Shown piece by piece: positions 9,101 through 17,476 of a stretch of DNA of 64,000 bases; position 1 is the first letter of the stretch; every line of letters begins with the position of its first letter. The DNA comes from an uncultured Eubacteriales bacterium. GTDB taxonomy: Bacteria; Bacillota; Clostridia; Oscillospirales; Oscillospiraceae. Under the pieces are notes generated by a model. That model made no database searches, was not told where the DNA came from, and saw only the letters and a program-made list of their open reading frames with translations. A program made the position numbers and the translations under genes. The stretch is from assembly GCA_900540635.1 (NCBI GenBank), contig UQGU01000004.1, positions 21,888-85,887 on the forward strand. The letters run 5' to 3'.

Positions 9101-9129
9101 ATTATAGCACCCAATATAGGCTTCTTCAA
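9101..9129 (-). promoter_or_regulatory. Promoter for the histidine kinase gene
   Basis: On the minus strand TTGAAG (-35, 9124-9129) and TATAAT (-10, 9101-9106) are separated by exactly 17 nt, about 75 nt upstream of the kinase start. Confidence 0.65.
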
Positions 9130-9199
9130 GCAAAGCACAAAAAGTTTACAACTTTCAGCCAAAAAAGGTGCTGACACCAAACACGATTGTAATGCCAAA

Positions 9200-9222
9200 C
9201 CCCGCCGGATTGACCGGCGGGG
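9200..9222 (-). terminator. GC-rich hairpin after the response regulator gene
   Basis: A perfect 9-bp stem (CCCCGCCGG / CCGGCGGGG, loop of 5) lies just after the regulator stop codon. On the minus strand it is followed by TTTGGC, so the U-tract is short and termination may be partial. Confidence 0.6.
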
Positions 9223-9229
9223 CCACTAT

Positions 9230-9922
9230 TTACTGCTGCAAAACCTCGAACTTGTAGCCAACGCCCCAGACCGTTTTCAAATTCCACTGGTCGGAGACGC
9301 CCTCCAGCTTTTCTCTCAGGCGCTTGACGTGGACGTCCACCGTCCGGGAGTCGCCGAAGTAGTCGAAGCCCCATACCTCGTCCAGCAGCTGGTTGCGGGT
9401 ATAGACCCGGTTGGGGGAGGAGGCCAGGTAGTACAGCAGCTCCATCTCCTTGGGCGGGGTATCCACCTTCTTGCCGTCCACGGTGAGCTCAAAGGCATCC
9501 ATATCGATAACCAGCTTGTCAAACACAAGCCGACGGGCCTTTTTCTCTGCGGCAGAGCCATTGGATCTGCGCAGCACGGCCTCAATCCGGGCCAGAACCT
9601 CCTTCATTTCAAAGGGCTTGGTGATATAGTCGTCCGCGCCGTTCTTGAGACCGGCCACCTTGTCGTCGGTCTCGCCCTTGGCAGTGAGCATGATAACAGG
9701 GGTCTGGCTCTCGGCCCGGATGGCCCGGCAGACTGCCCAGCCGTCCATCACCGGCATCATCACATCCAGCAGCACCAGATCCGGCTTGATGGCCCGGAAC
9801 TTTGCAAGCCCCTGGCCACCGTCCGCAGCCACGGTCACGGCGTAGCCTTCCTTTTCCAGATACATTTGCAGCAATTCCGCAATATTGCGGTCATCCTCTA
9901 CGATCAGTACAGATACAGCCAT
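9230..9922 (-). CDS. OmpR/PhoB-family response regulator
   Basis: 230 residues. The N-terminal receiver domain has the acidic pair VEDD near residue 10, the phosphorylated Asp in LLDVMMPVMDG near residue 53, and the conserved Lys in TKPFEMKE. The C-terminal winged-helix domain shows the usual DEVWGFDYFGDSRTVDVHVKRLREKL recognition region (in two stretches: DEVWGFDYFG and SRTVDVHVKRLR). It is the cognate partner of the HAMP kinase downstream. Target genes are not identifiable from the window. Confidence 0.95.
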   Translation of the reverse strand: MAVSVLIVEDDRNIAELLQMYLEKEGYAVTVAADGGQGLAKFRAIKPDLVLLDVMMPVMDGWAVCRAIRAESQTPVIMLTAKGETDDKVAGLKNGADDYITKPFEMKEVLARIEAVLRRSNGSAAEKKARRLVFDKLVIDMDAFELTVDGKKVDTPPKEMELLYYLASSPNRVYTRNQLLDEVWGFDYFGDSRTVDVHVKRLREKLEGVSDQWNLKTVWGVGYKFEVLQQ

Positions 9923-10057
9923 TGTTCATCCGCTCCTTCAAAAGCCCCGCAGGGCCTATTCTTTCTGATATTTGCTATTATAACGGAAATAGAGGAGCAT
10001 GGGTGAATATTTTGTTAAGACTTCCGGGGCAATTTGTGAACAGGGTGCCTTTTCCGG

Positions 10058-10852
10058 TCACTCCGTGATCTGGCTGCCAGCCCGGGAAAGCCGCATCGCC
10101 TCCCGGCTGTAAACGCACTGCATGACCATCCACACTGCGCAGACAGCCAAAGAAGGAAGGAAGCTGGTACGGAACAGCAGGGCGGAAACGGCCAGAATTG
10201 CCGCCAGGGCATGGCAAACCTGATTTCCTGCAATATAGGCCTTGTAGGCGCACTGGCCGATCATGATTTTTTCCGCCTCATCACAGCTGTCCAGCCACTT
10301 TTTCCGGAAATGGGTATCGTAAACGGACGCTGTTTTTTCCGGGTAGAGACGCTTTGTCAAGTCCACACTCCTTTGCTGCAGCAGCGTATTTTCAACCATC
10401 AGCGCCACGAACGCCACAATGCTCAGCCAAAATCCAAAGAGCACGTCCTTGCCGGTGAAAATCGAATTTCCCGCCATATAGGCAGCAGCAATCAAAAAAT
10501 AGCCCAGAATCATGGCCGCACCGCTGATCCACATAACCATTGAGAGCTTTTCTTCTGCTTTTTCTGCAACGGCGTTATCCTCACCGTCCCAGCTCTGCAC
10601 CAGTCTTCTGCTCTGATTGTAGACGGGCAGGCAAACGGCAGGCACCAACAAGGCCAGTGCAAGCAGCAACCAGTGGGCCATATGGCCCGCAAAGAACGCC
10701 CCGGCAGCAGCCAGCTTTCCGGCAAATGTATTAAAGCCGAAAAACGCAGCACAGAAGCCGATGCTGCCGCCTACAAGCAGACTCACAGCCATGAGCGCAA
10801 TGAATTTGGGCATCGCCTTTCGGTTCGCCTTTTGAATCTTCTCAGTTTCCAT
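10058..10852 (-). CDS. DUF3169 family membrane protein
   Basis: 264 residues with about six hydrophobic segments in paired hairpins and charged loops between them. The pattern and the adjacent small XRE regulator match the DUF3169 family of Firmicutes, whose function is not established. The start METEKIQK overlaps the regulator's 3' end by 11 nt, so the two are co-translated. The two-gene arrangement is common where a small regulator controls a membrane protein involved in envelope stress or export; that role is inference. Confidence 0.75.
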   Translation of the reverse strand: METEKIQKANRKAMPKFIALMAVSLLVGGSIGFCAAFFGFNTFAGKLAAAGAFFAGHMAHWLLLALALLVPAVCLPVYNQSRRLVQSWDGEDNAVAEKAEEKLSMVMWISGAAMILGYFLIAAAYMAGNSIFTGKDVLFGFWLSIVAFVALMVENTLLQQRSVDLTKRLYPEKTASVYDTHFRKKWLDSCDEAEKIMIGQCAYKAYIAGNQVCHALAAILAVSALLFRTSFLPSLAVCAVWMVMQCVYSREAMRLSRAGSQITE

Positions 10853-11060
10853 TTTCTTCTTCCTCCTTTAGGTAAAAAACATCCTCCACGGTTACGCCGC
10901 AGACCTTTGCAATGGTCAGGGCCAGGGTCACGGAAGGGGAGTAGTCCCCCCGCTCGATCAGGCTGACGGTCTGCCGGGACACCCCGCACAGCCGCCCCAT
11001 CTCCTGCTGGTTTACATTCAATGCCGCCCGCCGCTCCTTCAGGCGATTTCCCAGTGTCAT
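10842..11060 (-). CDS. XRE-family transcriptional regulator (small, Cro/CI-like)
   Basis: 72 residues, almost entirely a helix-turn-helix domain: LGNRLKERRAALNVNQQEMGRLCGVSRQTVSLIERG is the classic HTH_3 pattern (shown here as LGNRLKERRA and GVSRQTVSLIERG). The start MTLGNRLKE follows GGAGG; a longer ORF from 11087 lacks a ribosome site. It sits directly behind a consensus promoter overlapped by TGACAA/TTGTCA half-sites, so it probably represses its own operon. Confidence 0.88.
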   Translation of the reverse strand: MTLGNRLKERRAALNVNQQEMGRLCGVSRQTVSLIERGDYSPSVTLALTIAKVCGVTVEDVFYLKEEEENGN

Positions 11061-11095
11061 AGTCCACCTCCATGTGACATATTTCATTGTCGTTG

Positions 11096-11148
11096 TGACA
11101 AGTATCCTTGTCAGTTTGCATTATATCATTGTCATATAGGGTTGTCAA
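11096..11148 (-). promoter_or_regulatory. Consensus promoter and putative XRE operator
   Basis: The minus strand has a perfect TTGACA (11143-11148), a 17-nt spacer and a perfect TATAAT (11120-11125). Hexamers TTGTCA/TGACAA occur at 11096, 11108, 11129 and 11142. The first two form an 18-bp dyad, TGACAA-N6-TTGTCA, just downstream of the -10 box. This layout fits autorepression by the XRE protein encoded next (inference). Confidence 0.65.
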
Positions 11149-11340
11149 TAGGGAAGATGTAATTCTATTCCTATTTCTATTATTGTCTTCTTGTTATGTT
11201 AATTCTATAGAATCCTATTTTACTCCACAGGTTTTTCATAAATTGTGGAGATTTTCTGATAATTTTTACCGAAATTTACTTCCAGGCTCCCATGAAAGGG
11301 GCCCCTATAGGCGCATTACGCCAACCGCTCTCGCACGGAA

Positions 11341-11576
11341 CGCCCCTCCTCAATCAGGGCTTCGCCCTGCCGGCTCCCCCGGAGGGGAAGCTTTTTACCT
11401 TCCACCACGGGTGGTGCGTCACGCAGCGAATTGAATCTTCTATAGCTGCCGGTGGCAGCTGTACCATAATTTTTGGAAGAGAGGCGTTGCGCACGAGAGC
11501 TGTACATATTTTCCTGCTGCTCTCGTCCATTATCCCCTCATTCGTCTCGCTGACATGAGCCAATTCTACTGGAGAG
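11341..11576. repeat. Palindromic dispersed repeat, family A, copy 2
   Basis: It begins with CGCCCCTCCTCAATCAG and a CCCCCGGAGGGG hairpin. It then contains the inner module GGTGCGTCACGCAGCGAA ... TAGCTGCCGGTGGCAGCT ... CCATAATTTTTGGAAGAG, shared with copies 3 and 4, and ends in a degenerate CCCCTCATTCGTCTCGC...AGCC arm. Confidence 0.75.
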
Positions 11577-11987
11577 TCCTCCTTTTATTATAATTATTGT
11601 AATCTTGTTATGTTCTCTATAGATTTCTTTTTTTTCACATTCTTTTCAATATCTGTGAAAAAGAATCCCTATTCCACCAAAGCATTGCTTTTCTATGTGC
11701 TTGTTTCACACGTCAATCCAAAAAACTCCACAGGACTTTCACTGTCTGTGGAGTTTTTCCCGTCTATTCCTTTCCTCAAGCGATTTTTACCCCTTCTTTG
11801 GCATTTGAAACCCAGCTTTTCTCTCGCATTTCCCGGAATTTCTCCACAGGCTATTCAAACATTGTGGAAACATTTTTGCAGCAGGGCAGGGGGTGTGGAA
11901 AACAGGAAAGGGGCCGAGCGCCGGGTTTTTCCCGGGTTTCGGCCCCTTTGAGGTTGATTTTCTGCTTTTTTCACAGGCTGCAACCGT

Positions 11988-12032
11988 TTTTCCACATGAT
12001 TTATCCACAGCTGTGGAAACAGCTGTGGATAA
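11988..12032. other. Four DnaA boxes in 45 bp downstream of nfnB
   Basis: TTTTCCACA (11988-11996), TTATCCACA (12001-12009), TGTGGAAAC (12012-12020) and TGTGGATAA (12024-12032). The two perfect boxes form an inverted repeat, TTATCCACAGCTG / CAGCTGTGGATAA with a 6-nt loop, which could also fold in the nfnB transcript and act as its 3' end. Confidence 0.6.
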
Positions 12033-12066
12033 ATTTACGGATTTGTAGCTTGCAGGTATCTGTTTG

Positions 12067-13452
12067 TTACTTGCTCTGCAGGTAAGCGTCGATGGCGGCT
12101 GCGCCCTTCTTGCCTGCGCCCATGGCCAGGATGACGGTGGCAGCACCGGTGACGGCATCACCGCCGGCGAAGACGCCCTCGCGGGTGGTCATCTCGTTCT
12201 CATTGACGATGAGGCCGCCCTTCTTGTTGGTCTCCAGGCCGGGGGTGGTGGAGCGGATCAGGGGATTGGGGCTGGTGCCCAGAGCCATGATGACGGTATC
12301 CACATCCAGCACGAACTCGCTGCCGGGAATCTCCACGGGACGGCGGCGGCCGGAAGCATCGGGTTCCCCCAGCTCCATGCGGACGCACTTGATGCCGCAG
12401 ACACGGCCGGTATCGTCGCCCAGGATCTCCACAGGGTTGCACAGAGTCTTGAACTCAATGCCCTCTTCCTTGGCATGGTGCTGCTCTTCCTTACGGGCGG
12501 GCATTTCGGCCTCGCCGCGGCGGTAGACGATGTACACCTTGTCCGCACCCAGACGCATGGCGCAGCGGGCGCCGTCCATGGCCACGTTGCCGCCGCCAAC
12601 GACGGCTACAGCCTTGGACTTAATGATGGGGGTATCGGAACTTTCGTCATAGGCCTTCATCAGGTTGGTACGGGTCAGATACTCGTTGGCGGACATAACG
12701 CCCTTCAGGCTCTCGCCGGGAATGTGCATAAACATGGGCAGGCCTGCGCCGGAGCCCACGAAGACGGCCTTATAGCCCATCTCGAACAGCTCGTCGATGG
12801 TCAGAACACGGCCGATGACCATATTGGTCATGACCTCTACACCCTGGGCCTTCAGATTCTCCACCTCGTTGGCAACGATGGCCTTGGGGAGTCTGAACTC
12901 GGGGATGCCGTAAACCAGCACGCCGCCTGCGGTGTGCAGGGCCTCGAAAATGGAGACCTGGTAGCCCTTCTTGGCCAGATCGCTGGCACAGGTCAGGCCG
13001 GCAGGGCCGGAACCGACAACAGCCACCTTCATGCCGTTGGAGGGGGCCTTCTCGGGCTTGGTGTTCACGTTCTCCCGGTACCAGTCGGCAACAAAGCGCT
13101 CCAGACGGCCGATGGCCACAGGTTCGCCCTTAACACCCCGGACGCACTTGCTCTCGCACTGGCTCTCCTGGGGGCAGACACGACCGGACAGAGCGGGCAG
13201 GGCATTGGTGGAGGTGATGATCTCGTAGGCAGCCTTGAAATCGCCCTCGGCTACCTTATGAATAAACTCGGGGATGCGCACATTGACAGGGCAGCCCTCG
13301 ACACACTTGGGGTTCTTGCAGTTCAGGCAGCGGCCTGCCTCTTCCTTGGCCATCTCTTCGGTATAGCCCAGGGCAACCTCTTTGAAATTGCGGGCACGAA
13401 CCTTGGGGTCCTGCTCAGGCATAGGGGTCTTGGTCAAAGTCATATTTGCCAT
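12067..13452 (-). CDS. nfnB: NfnB-type NADPH-binding flavoprotein (GltD-like subunit)
   Basis: 461 residues of the glutamate synthase small-subunit/GltD family. Cysteines near the N-terminus (CLNCKNPKCVEGCPV and CPQESQCESKCV) bind two [4Fe-4S] clusters. They are followed by an FAD-binding GSGPAGLTCA motif and an NADPH-binding VVGGGNVAMD motif. Paired directly with an NfnA-like gene 14 nt upstream, it most likely forms the electron-bifurcating NADH-dependent ferredoxin:NADP+ oxidoreductase common in anaerobic Clostridia. No large glutamate synthase subunit is nearby, which argues against a true GltD role. Confidence 0.85.
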   Translation of the reverse strand: MANMTLTKTPMPEQDPKVRARNFKEVALGYTEEMAKEEAGRCLNCKNPKCVEGCPVNVRIPEFIHKVAEGDFKAAYEIITSTNALPALSGRVCPQESQCESKCVRGVKGEPVAIGRLERFVADWYRENVNTKPEKAPSNGMKVAVVGSGPAGLTCASDLAKKGYQVSIFEALHTAGGVLVYGIPEFRLPKAIVANEVENLKAQGVEVMTNMVIGRVLTIDELFEMGYKAVFVGSGAGLPMFMHIPGESLKGVMSANEYLTRTNLMKAYDESSDTPIIKSKAVAVVGGGNVAMDGARCAMRLGADKVYIVYRRGEAEMPARKEEQHHAKEEGIEFKTLCNPVEILGDDTGRVCGIKCVRMELGEPDASGRRRPVEIPGSEFVLDVDTVIMALGTSPNPLIRSTTPGLETNKKGGLIVNENEMTTREGVFAGGDAVTGAATVILAMGAGKKGAAAIDAYLQSK

Positions 13453-13466
13453 TTTTCTTTCCTCCC

Positions 13467-14333
13467 TTACTTGATCAGTGCCTTGCCCATGGCTTCCATA
13501 CGGCAGACATGGTCTCTGGCAACTTCGGCTTCCCGCTCCCGGTAGGTGCCGTTCCGGCTCATCAGCTCTTCATAATCCACCTTATGGCCGTCGAATTCGG
13601 GGCCGTCCACACAGGCGAACTTGGTCTCGCCGCCCACGGTGACACGGCAGCCACCGCACATACCGGTGCCGTCCACCATAATGGGGTTCAGGGACACCAT
13701 GGTGTGTACGCCGAAGGGCTCGGTGGTCTTGCAGACGAACTTCATCATAGGCACAGGTCCGATGGCCAGAACCTCGTCATACTTCACGCCGCTCTCCAGC
13801 AGAGCCTGGAGCTTTACGGTGCCGAAGCCCTTCTCGCCGTAGGAGCCGTCATCGGTCATCAGGTACAGATGGTCGGCACAGGCCCGGAACTCATCCTCCA
13901 GAATGACAATGTCCTTATTCCGGAAGCCGATGATCACATCGACCTCGGCACCGGCCTCCTTGAAGGCCACGGCTGCAGGCAGAGCAATGGCGCAGCCAAC
14001 GCCGCCGCCGACCACGCAGACCCGCTTCTTGCCCTCCACATCGGTGGGCTTGCCCAGGGGACCCACGAAGTCCCGGATATAGTCGCCCTCATTCAGAGCG
14101 CCCAGGGCCTTGGTGGAGAAGCCAACCTTCTGGAAAATAATGCTGACGGTGCCCTTCTCCCGGTCGTAACCGGCAATGGTAAGGGGCACGCGCTCGCTCT
14201 TCTCGTCGATCCGGAAGATGATAAACTGCCCGGCCTTTGCTTTCTTAGCAACGAAGGGCGCTTCGATCTCCATCAGAGTGACGGAATCATTCAGCTCTTT
14301 CTTACGCACGATTTTGTACATGATCTGATCCAT
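13467..14333 (-). CDS. nfnA: NfnA-type ferredoxin-NAD(P) reductase subunit
   Basis: 288 residues with the FNR/PyrK-like fold: an FAD-binding barrel (RVPLTIAGYD), an NAD-binding motif (VVGGGVGCAIALP) and a C-terminal [2Fe-2S] region (GTGMCGGCRVTVGG, then FACVDGPEFD). Commonly annotated as 'sulfide dehydrogenase' or DHOD electron transfer subunit. The immediate pairing with the GltD-like gene identifies it as the small Nfn subunit. A strong promoter lies about 100 nt upstream. Confidence 0.85.
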   Translation of the reverse strand: MDQIMYKIVRKKELNDSVTLMEIEAPFVAKKAKAGQFIIFRIDEKSERVPLTIAGYDREKGTVSIIFQKVGFSTKALGALNEGDYIRDFVGPLGKPTDVEGKKRVCVVGGGVGCAIALPAAVAFKEAGAEVDVIIGFRNKDIVILEDEFRACADHLYLMTDDGSYGEKGFGTVKLQALLESGVKYDEVLAIGPVPMMKFVCKTTEPFGVHTMVSLNPIMVDGTGMCGGCRVTVGGETKFACVDGPEFDGHKVDYEELMSRNGTYREREAEVARDHVCRMEAMGKALIK

Positions 14334-14436
14334 CCTTTTATGAATTTATGGAATCATAAATGCCTGTTTTCCGGCATTTTGCATACATTGAAAGCGCCGC
14401 GGCACGATCCTTGCCCCAATCGCTCCCATTGTACTT

Positions 14437-14465
14437 ATTATAGGCTTTAAGGCTCCATTTGTCAA
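14437..14465 (-). promoter_or_regulatory. Consensus promoter of nfnAB
   Basis: Minus strand: perfect TTGACA (14460-14465), 17-nt spacer and perfect TATAAT (14437-14442). The roughly 100-nt leader can fold an AATGCC...GGCATT hairpin; no known riboswitch was recognised. Confidence 0.75.
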
Positions 14466-14481
14466 ACTATTTTGCAAGAAA

Positions 14482-14516
14482 ATATCCACAGGAAGTGAAC
14501 TTCCTGTGGATAAAAA
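14482..14516 (-). terminator. Terminator of mscL built from two inverted DnaA boxes
   Basis: The minus strand after the mscL stop reads a T-run, then a near-perfect stem (TATCCACAGGAAGT / ACTTCCTGTGGATA, with a very short loop), then TTTTC. The stem arms each contain a TATCCACA DnaA-like core. It works as a factor-independent terminator by its form; DnaA binding is speculative. Confidence 0.6.
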
Positions 14517-14519
14517 AGC

Positions 14520-14984
14520 TTATTTTTCCTTCAGCAGGTCCCGGATCTCTGTGAGCAGCAGCTCCTCCTTGGTGGGCTCGGGCTCCTTGGGGGGCTCTTC
14601 CGCTTTGGCTTCCTCTTCCTTCTTCTTGCCCAGCTCAGAGAGCTTGTTCAGACCCTTTACCAGGAAGAAAACCACCAGGGCCAGAATCAGGAAATTGATG
14701 ACTGCGGAGATGAAGTTGCCGTAGTTCAGGGTATTCTTAATGAGATTTCCTGCATCATCATACTTTTCCGCAAACAGCCGGGGCAGCTCCAGCTTCATCT
14801 CGGAGAAATCCACGCCGCCGATGAAGATGGACACGATGGGCATGATGATGTCATCGGTCAGACTTTTGGTGATGGTGGAGAATGCCGCGCCGATAATGGT
14901 ACCGACAGCCAGCGCCATGGCGTTTCCCTTGATGGCAAAGGCCGTGAACTCATTCCACCATTTGGGTTTTTTGATCTTATCCAT
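14520..14984 (-). CDS. mscL: Large-conductance mechanosensitive channel MscL
   Basis: 154 residues: N-terminal amphipathic stretch (WWNEFTAFAIKGNAMALAVG), TM1 GTIIGAAFSTI, TM2 (FLILALVVFFLVKG) and a charged C-terminal helix rich in Glu/Lys. It opens under membrane tension to release solutes. The start MDKIKKPKW has AAGGAG upstream; the open frame continues far upstream only through a family A repeat. Slightly longer than typical bacterial MscL (about 130-150) because of the C-terminal tail and a longer periplasmic loop. Confidence 0.93.
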   Translation of the reverse strand: MDKIKKPKWWNEFTAFAIKGNAMALAVGTIIGAAFSTITKSLTDDIIMPIVSIFIGGVDFSEMKLELPRLFAEKYDDAGNLIKNTLNYGNFISAVINFLILALVVFFLVKGLNKLSELGKKKEEEAKAEEPPKEPEPTKEELLLTEIRDLLKEK

Positions 14985-15002
14985 GATGTACTCTCCTTTT
15001 GC

Positions 15003-15233
15003 TTTTTCGCCTTCTCCTGGGGGAAGGTGGACAGCCGCAGAGGCGGTGCGTCGCGCAGCGAACGGAATCCATCCTAGCTGCCAGTGGCAGCTATCCCACA
15101 ATTTATGGAAGAGGGGCCCCAGACGGTAGAGTGGTTGAACTTTTGAATTTTTCCTGCCACCCTCTCCCATTACGCCCCTCTTCAGTCTCGCTACGCGAGC
15201 CAGCTTCCCCGGAGGGGAAGCTTTTTACCGATA
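15003..15233. repeat. Palindromic dispersed repeat, family A, copy 3
   Basis: The longest copy, filling the gap between serS and mscL. It runs from CCTTCTCCTGGGGGAAGG through GGTGCGTCGCGCAGCGAA, TAGCTGCCAGTGGCAGCTAT and CACAATTTATGGAAGAGGGG to CAGCTTCCCCGGAGGGGAAGC followed by TTTTT. Confidence 0.8.
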
Positions 15234-15235
15234 CT

Positions 15236-16564
15236 TTACTTCTTTTCAATAACTTCCATTCCGCCCAGGTACTTGCGCAGGGCTTCGGGGATGACCACGG
15301 AGCCATCGGCGCGCTGGTTCTGCTCCACGATGGCAGGGAAAATACGGGAGGTAGCCAGACCGGAGCCGTTCAGGGTGTGGACGTACTCGATCTTTCCGTC
15401 GGCACGACGGAAGCGGATGTTGCCCCGGCGGGCCTGGTAATCCCGGGCGTTGGACACGGAGGAGACCTCCTTGTAGCCGTTCATGGAGGGAATCAGAATT
15501 TCAATATCATAGGTTCTGGCCATGGATGCGGAGCAGTCGCCTGCGGCCAGCTTCACGGTGCGGAAATGCAGGCCCAGACCGGCAACCAGATTCTCCGCCT
15601 TGTGCACCAACTCCTCGAAGGCCTCATCAGAGCCCTCGGGGGTGGTGTACTGGAACATCTCTACCTTATTGAACTGATGGCCCCGGACCATACCCCGCTC
15701 GTCGGCGCGGTGGGAACCGGCCTCCCGGCGGAAACAGGGGGTATAGGCGAAGAACTTCTTGGGCAGATCGGCCTCAGTGAGGATTTCATCCCGGTAAACG
15801 GAAGCAAGCGCTGCCTCGGCAGTGGGCAGCATATAGTGTACCCGGTCGTCGGTGGGATTGGCGATCTTGTAGACTTCATCTGCAAACTTGGGGAACTGAC
15901 CGGCAGTCAGGCCGCACTGGTACTCCAGCATGTGGGGCGGCAGGATGAATTCGTAGCCGTCAGCCACGTGGCAGTCGATGAAGTAGTTCAGCAGAGCCCA
16001 CTCCAGGCGAGCGCCCATGCCGGTATAAATCCAGTTGCCGGCACCGGCCAGCTTGACGCCCCGCTCGTAGTCGATGAGGCCCAGGTTCTGGCACAGGTCC
16101 ACATGGTGCTTGGGCTCAAAATCAAAGGAATGCTTCTCGCCGATGTAGCGCAGAGGCTGGTTGTTCTCCTTGCCGCCGGGGAGCAGATCGGGGTCCGGCA
16201 TATTGGGCAGGGACAGCATGCAGGTGGTCAGCTCGTCATCCAGTTCCTTGAGCTTCTGCTTGTCCTCGGCGATTTCCTCGTCGATCTTCACGGAAGCGGC
16301 CATGTTGGCGTTGATCTGGGCTTCCAGAGCGGAGGTATCCTCGCCCTTCTTTTCTGCACCCTTCTTCTGGCCGAAGAGCTTGCCGTTTTCCTTGGCAAGC
16401 TTGTTCTTCTCTGCGGTCTTGGTCTCGGTATGGGTCTTCAGGCCCCGGACCTGGACATCCAGCTCCAGAATGCGGTCAATGGTGGCGTCGCAGTCCACTT
16501 CCTTGGCCTTCATACCGGCCTTGATGGCTTCGGGATTTTCCTTGATTCGCTTGATATCGATCAT
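15236..16564 (-). CDS. serS: Serine--tRNA ligase
   Basis: 442 residues. The N-terminal coiled-coil tRNA-binding arm (about 30-110, many Lys/Glu) precedes a class II catalytic core with motif 2 (FRREAGSHRADERGMVRGHQF, quoted as FRREAGS and RGMVRGHQF) and motif 3 (NGSGLATSRIFPAIVE). It charges tRNA-Ser, also the precursor for Sec-tRNA. No T-box was found upstream. Confidence 0.96.
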   Translation of the reverse strand: MIDIKRIKENPEAIKAGMKAKEVDCDATIDRILELDVQVRGLKTHTETKTAEKNKLAKENGKLFGQKKGAEKKGEDTSALEAQINANMAASVKIDEEIAEDKQKLKELDDELTTCMLSLPNMPDPDLLPGGKENNQPLRYIGEKHSFDFEPKHHVDLCQNLGLIDYERGVKLAGAGNWIYTGMGARLEWALLNYFIDCHVADGYEFILPPHMLEYQCGLTAGQFPKFADEVYKIANPTDDRVHYMLPTAEAALASVYRDEILTEADLPKKFFAYTPCFRREAGSHRADERGMVRGHQFNKVEMFQYTTPEGSDEAFEELVHKAENLVAGLGLHFRTVKLAAGDCSASMARTYDIEILIPSMNGYKEVSSVSNARDYQARRGNIRFRRADGKIEYVHTLNGSGLATSRIFPAIVEQNQRADGSVVIPEALRKYLGGMEVIEKK

Positions 16565-16600
16565 GACAATTACCTCTCTTGGTTGATTTTTCTTAATGAC

Positions 16601-17461
16601 TTATTTTTTCAGATTCATCAGGGCGTCCAGCAGATTTTGCAGATCGTCCTGACCGTAGAATTCCAGCTCAAAGCGACCCTTGCGTTTGCCGTTGACGATT
16701 TTCACGCCCCGGCCCAGCGCCTTGCTCAGGTTCCGCTCGCACTCGGCTACATAGTCCACTTCCAGGATGATCTCCTTTTTCTTCGGCGCTTCCTGGCTCA
16801 TGTTCTTGCACAGCAGCTCCGCCTGACGGACGGAGAGGCCCAATGCAGCAATCTTCTGGGCTGCTTCCAGCTGCTTTTTTTCGGTTTTCAGCTGCAAAAT
16901 GGCCCGGGCATGCCCGGCAGTCAGCTCTCCGTTTTTCAGCTTTTCCAGCACCGGCTCGCTTAAGGTAAGCAGCCGCAGAGCATTTGTCACGGCGGGACGG
17001 GATTTGCCCACCCGCTCGGCGGCCTCCTCCTGGGTCATCCCAAAGCGATTGATCAAGGCATCGTAGCCCTGGGCCTCTTCCACCGGATTCAGGTCCTGCC
17101 GCTGCAGATTTTCGATCAGCGCCAGCTCCATAGCCTTCCGGTCGTCGGCTTCCATGATGACAACCGGCACCTCGTCCAGGCCTGCCAGACGGGAAGCCCG
17201 CCAGCGGCGTTCGCCTGCAATGATCTGGTAATACCCATTGGGCATTTCCCGAACGGTCAGGGGCTGAATAATGCCATGCTGCCGGATGGACTCTGCCAGA
17301 GCTTCCAGTTCCTCATCGTCAAAATCCCGGCGGGGCTGGTTGGGATTGGGTTCGATTTTATGAAGCGGCAGTGTTTTCAGACCGCCGGTGCTTTCCGGTT
17401 CTTCCGTCAAGTCACCCAGCAGCGCACCAAGGCCCCTGCCGAGGCCCTTCTGTGATGCCAT
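16601..17461 (-). CDS. parB: Chromosome partitioning protein ParB/Spo0J
   Basis: 286 residues. The CTP-binding ParB/Srx domain carries the box GERRWRASRLAG; an HTH follows (MTQEEAAERVGKSRPAVTN) and a C-terminal dimer domain ends FYGQDDLQNLLDALMN. It loads on parS sites, two of which lie next to parA, and spreads as a CTP clamp to recruit SMC. It is downstream of parA with a 15-nt gap. The position about 15 kb from oriC is typical. Confidence 0.96.
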   Translation of the reverse strand: MASQKGLGRGLGALLGDLTEEPESTGGLKTLPLHKIEPNPNQPRRDFDDEELEALAESIRQHGIIQPLTVREMPNGYYQIIAGERRWRASRLAGLDEVPVVIMEADDRKAMELALIENLQRQDLNPVEEAQGYDALINRFGMTQEEAAERVGKSRPAVTNALRLLTLSEPVLEKLKNGELTAGHARAILQLKTEKKQLEAAQKIAALGLSVRQAELLCKNMSQEAPKKKEIILEVDYVAECERNLSKALGRGVKIVNGKRKGRFELEFYGQDDLQNLLDALMNLKK

Positions 17462-17476
17462 GAAATCATCCTTTCC

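Larger units (their letters stand above)
11061..12066. other. 1-kb intergenic region with operator, family A repeat and DnaA-box cluster
   Basis: No credible gene: the open frames lack ribosome sites and run through palindromes. It contains the XRE promoter and operator, family A repeat copy 2 (11341-11576), several CTCCACAG...CTGTGGAG symmetric elements (near 11225, 11726 and 11840) and, next to nfnB, a dense DnaA-box group at 11988-12032. Confidence 0.75.

Noticed and set aside
11610..11951. 113-codon plus-strand ORF in the 1-kb intergenic region
   Set aside because: Phe-rich translation of T-rich DNA, no ribosome site, interrupted by palindromic DnaA-like pairs.
12064..13545. Long plus-strand open frame of 493 codons opposite nfnB
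   Set aside because: A shadow of nfnB in a G+C-rich genome; the composition (Gly/His/Leu rich) matches a reverse-strand artefact, and no family motif is present.
12067..14333. Glutamate synthase subunits
   Set aside because: The GltD-like gene is paired with an FNR-like subunit, not with a GltB large subunit, which fits Nfn rather than glutamate synthase.
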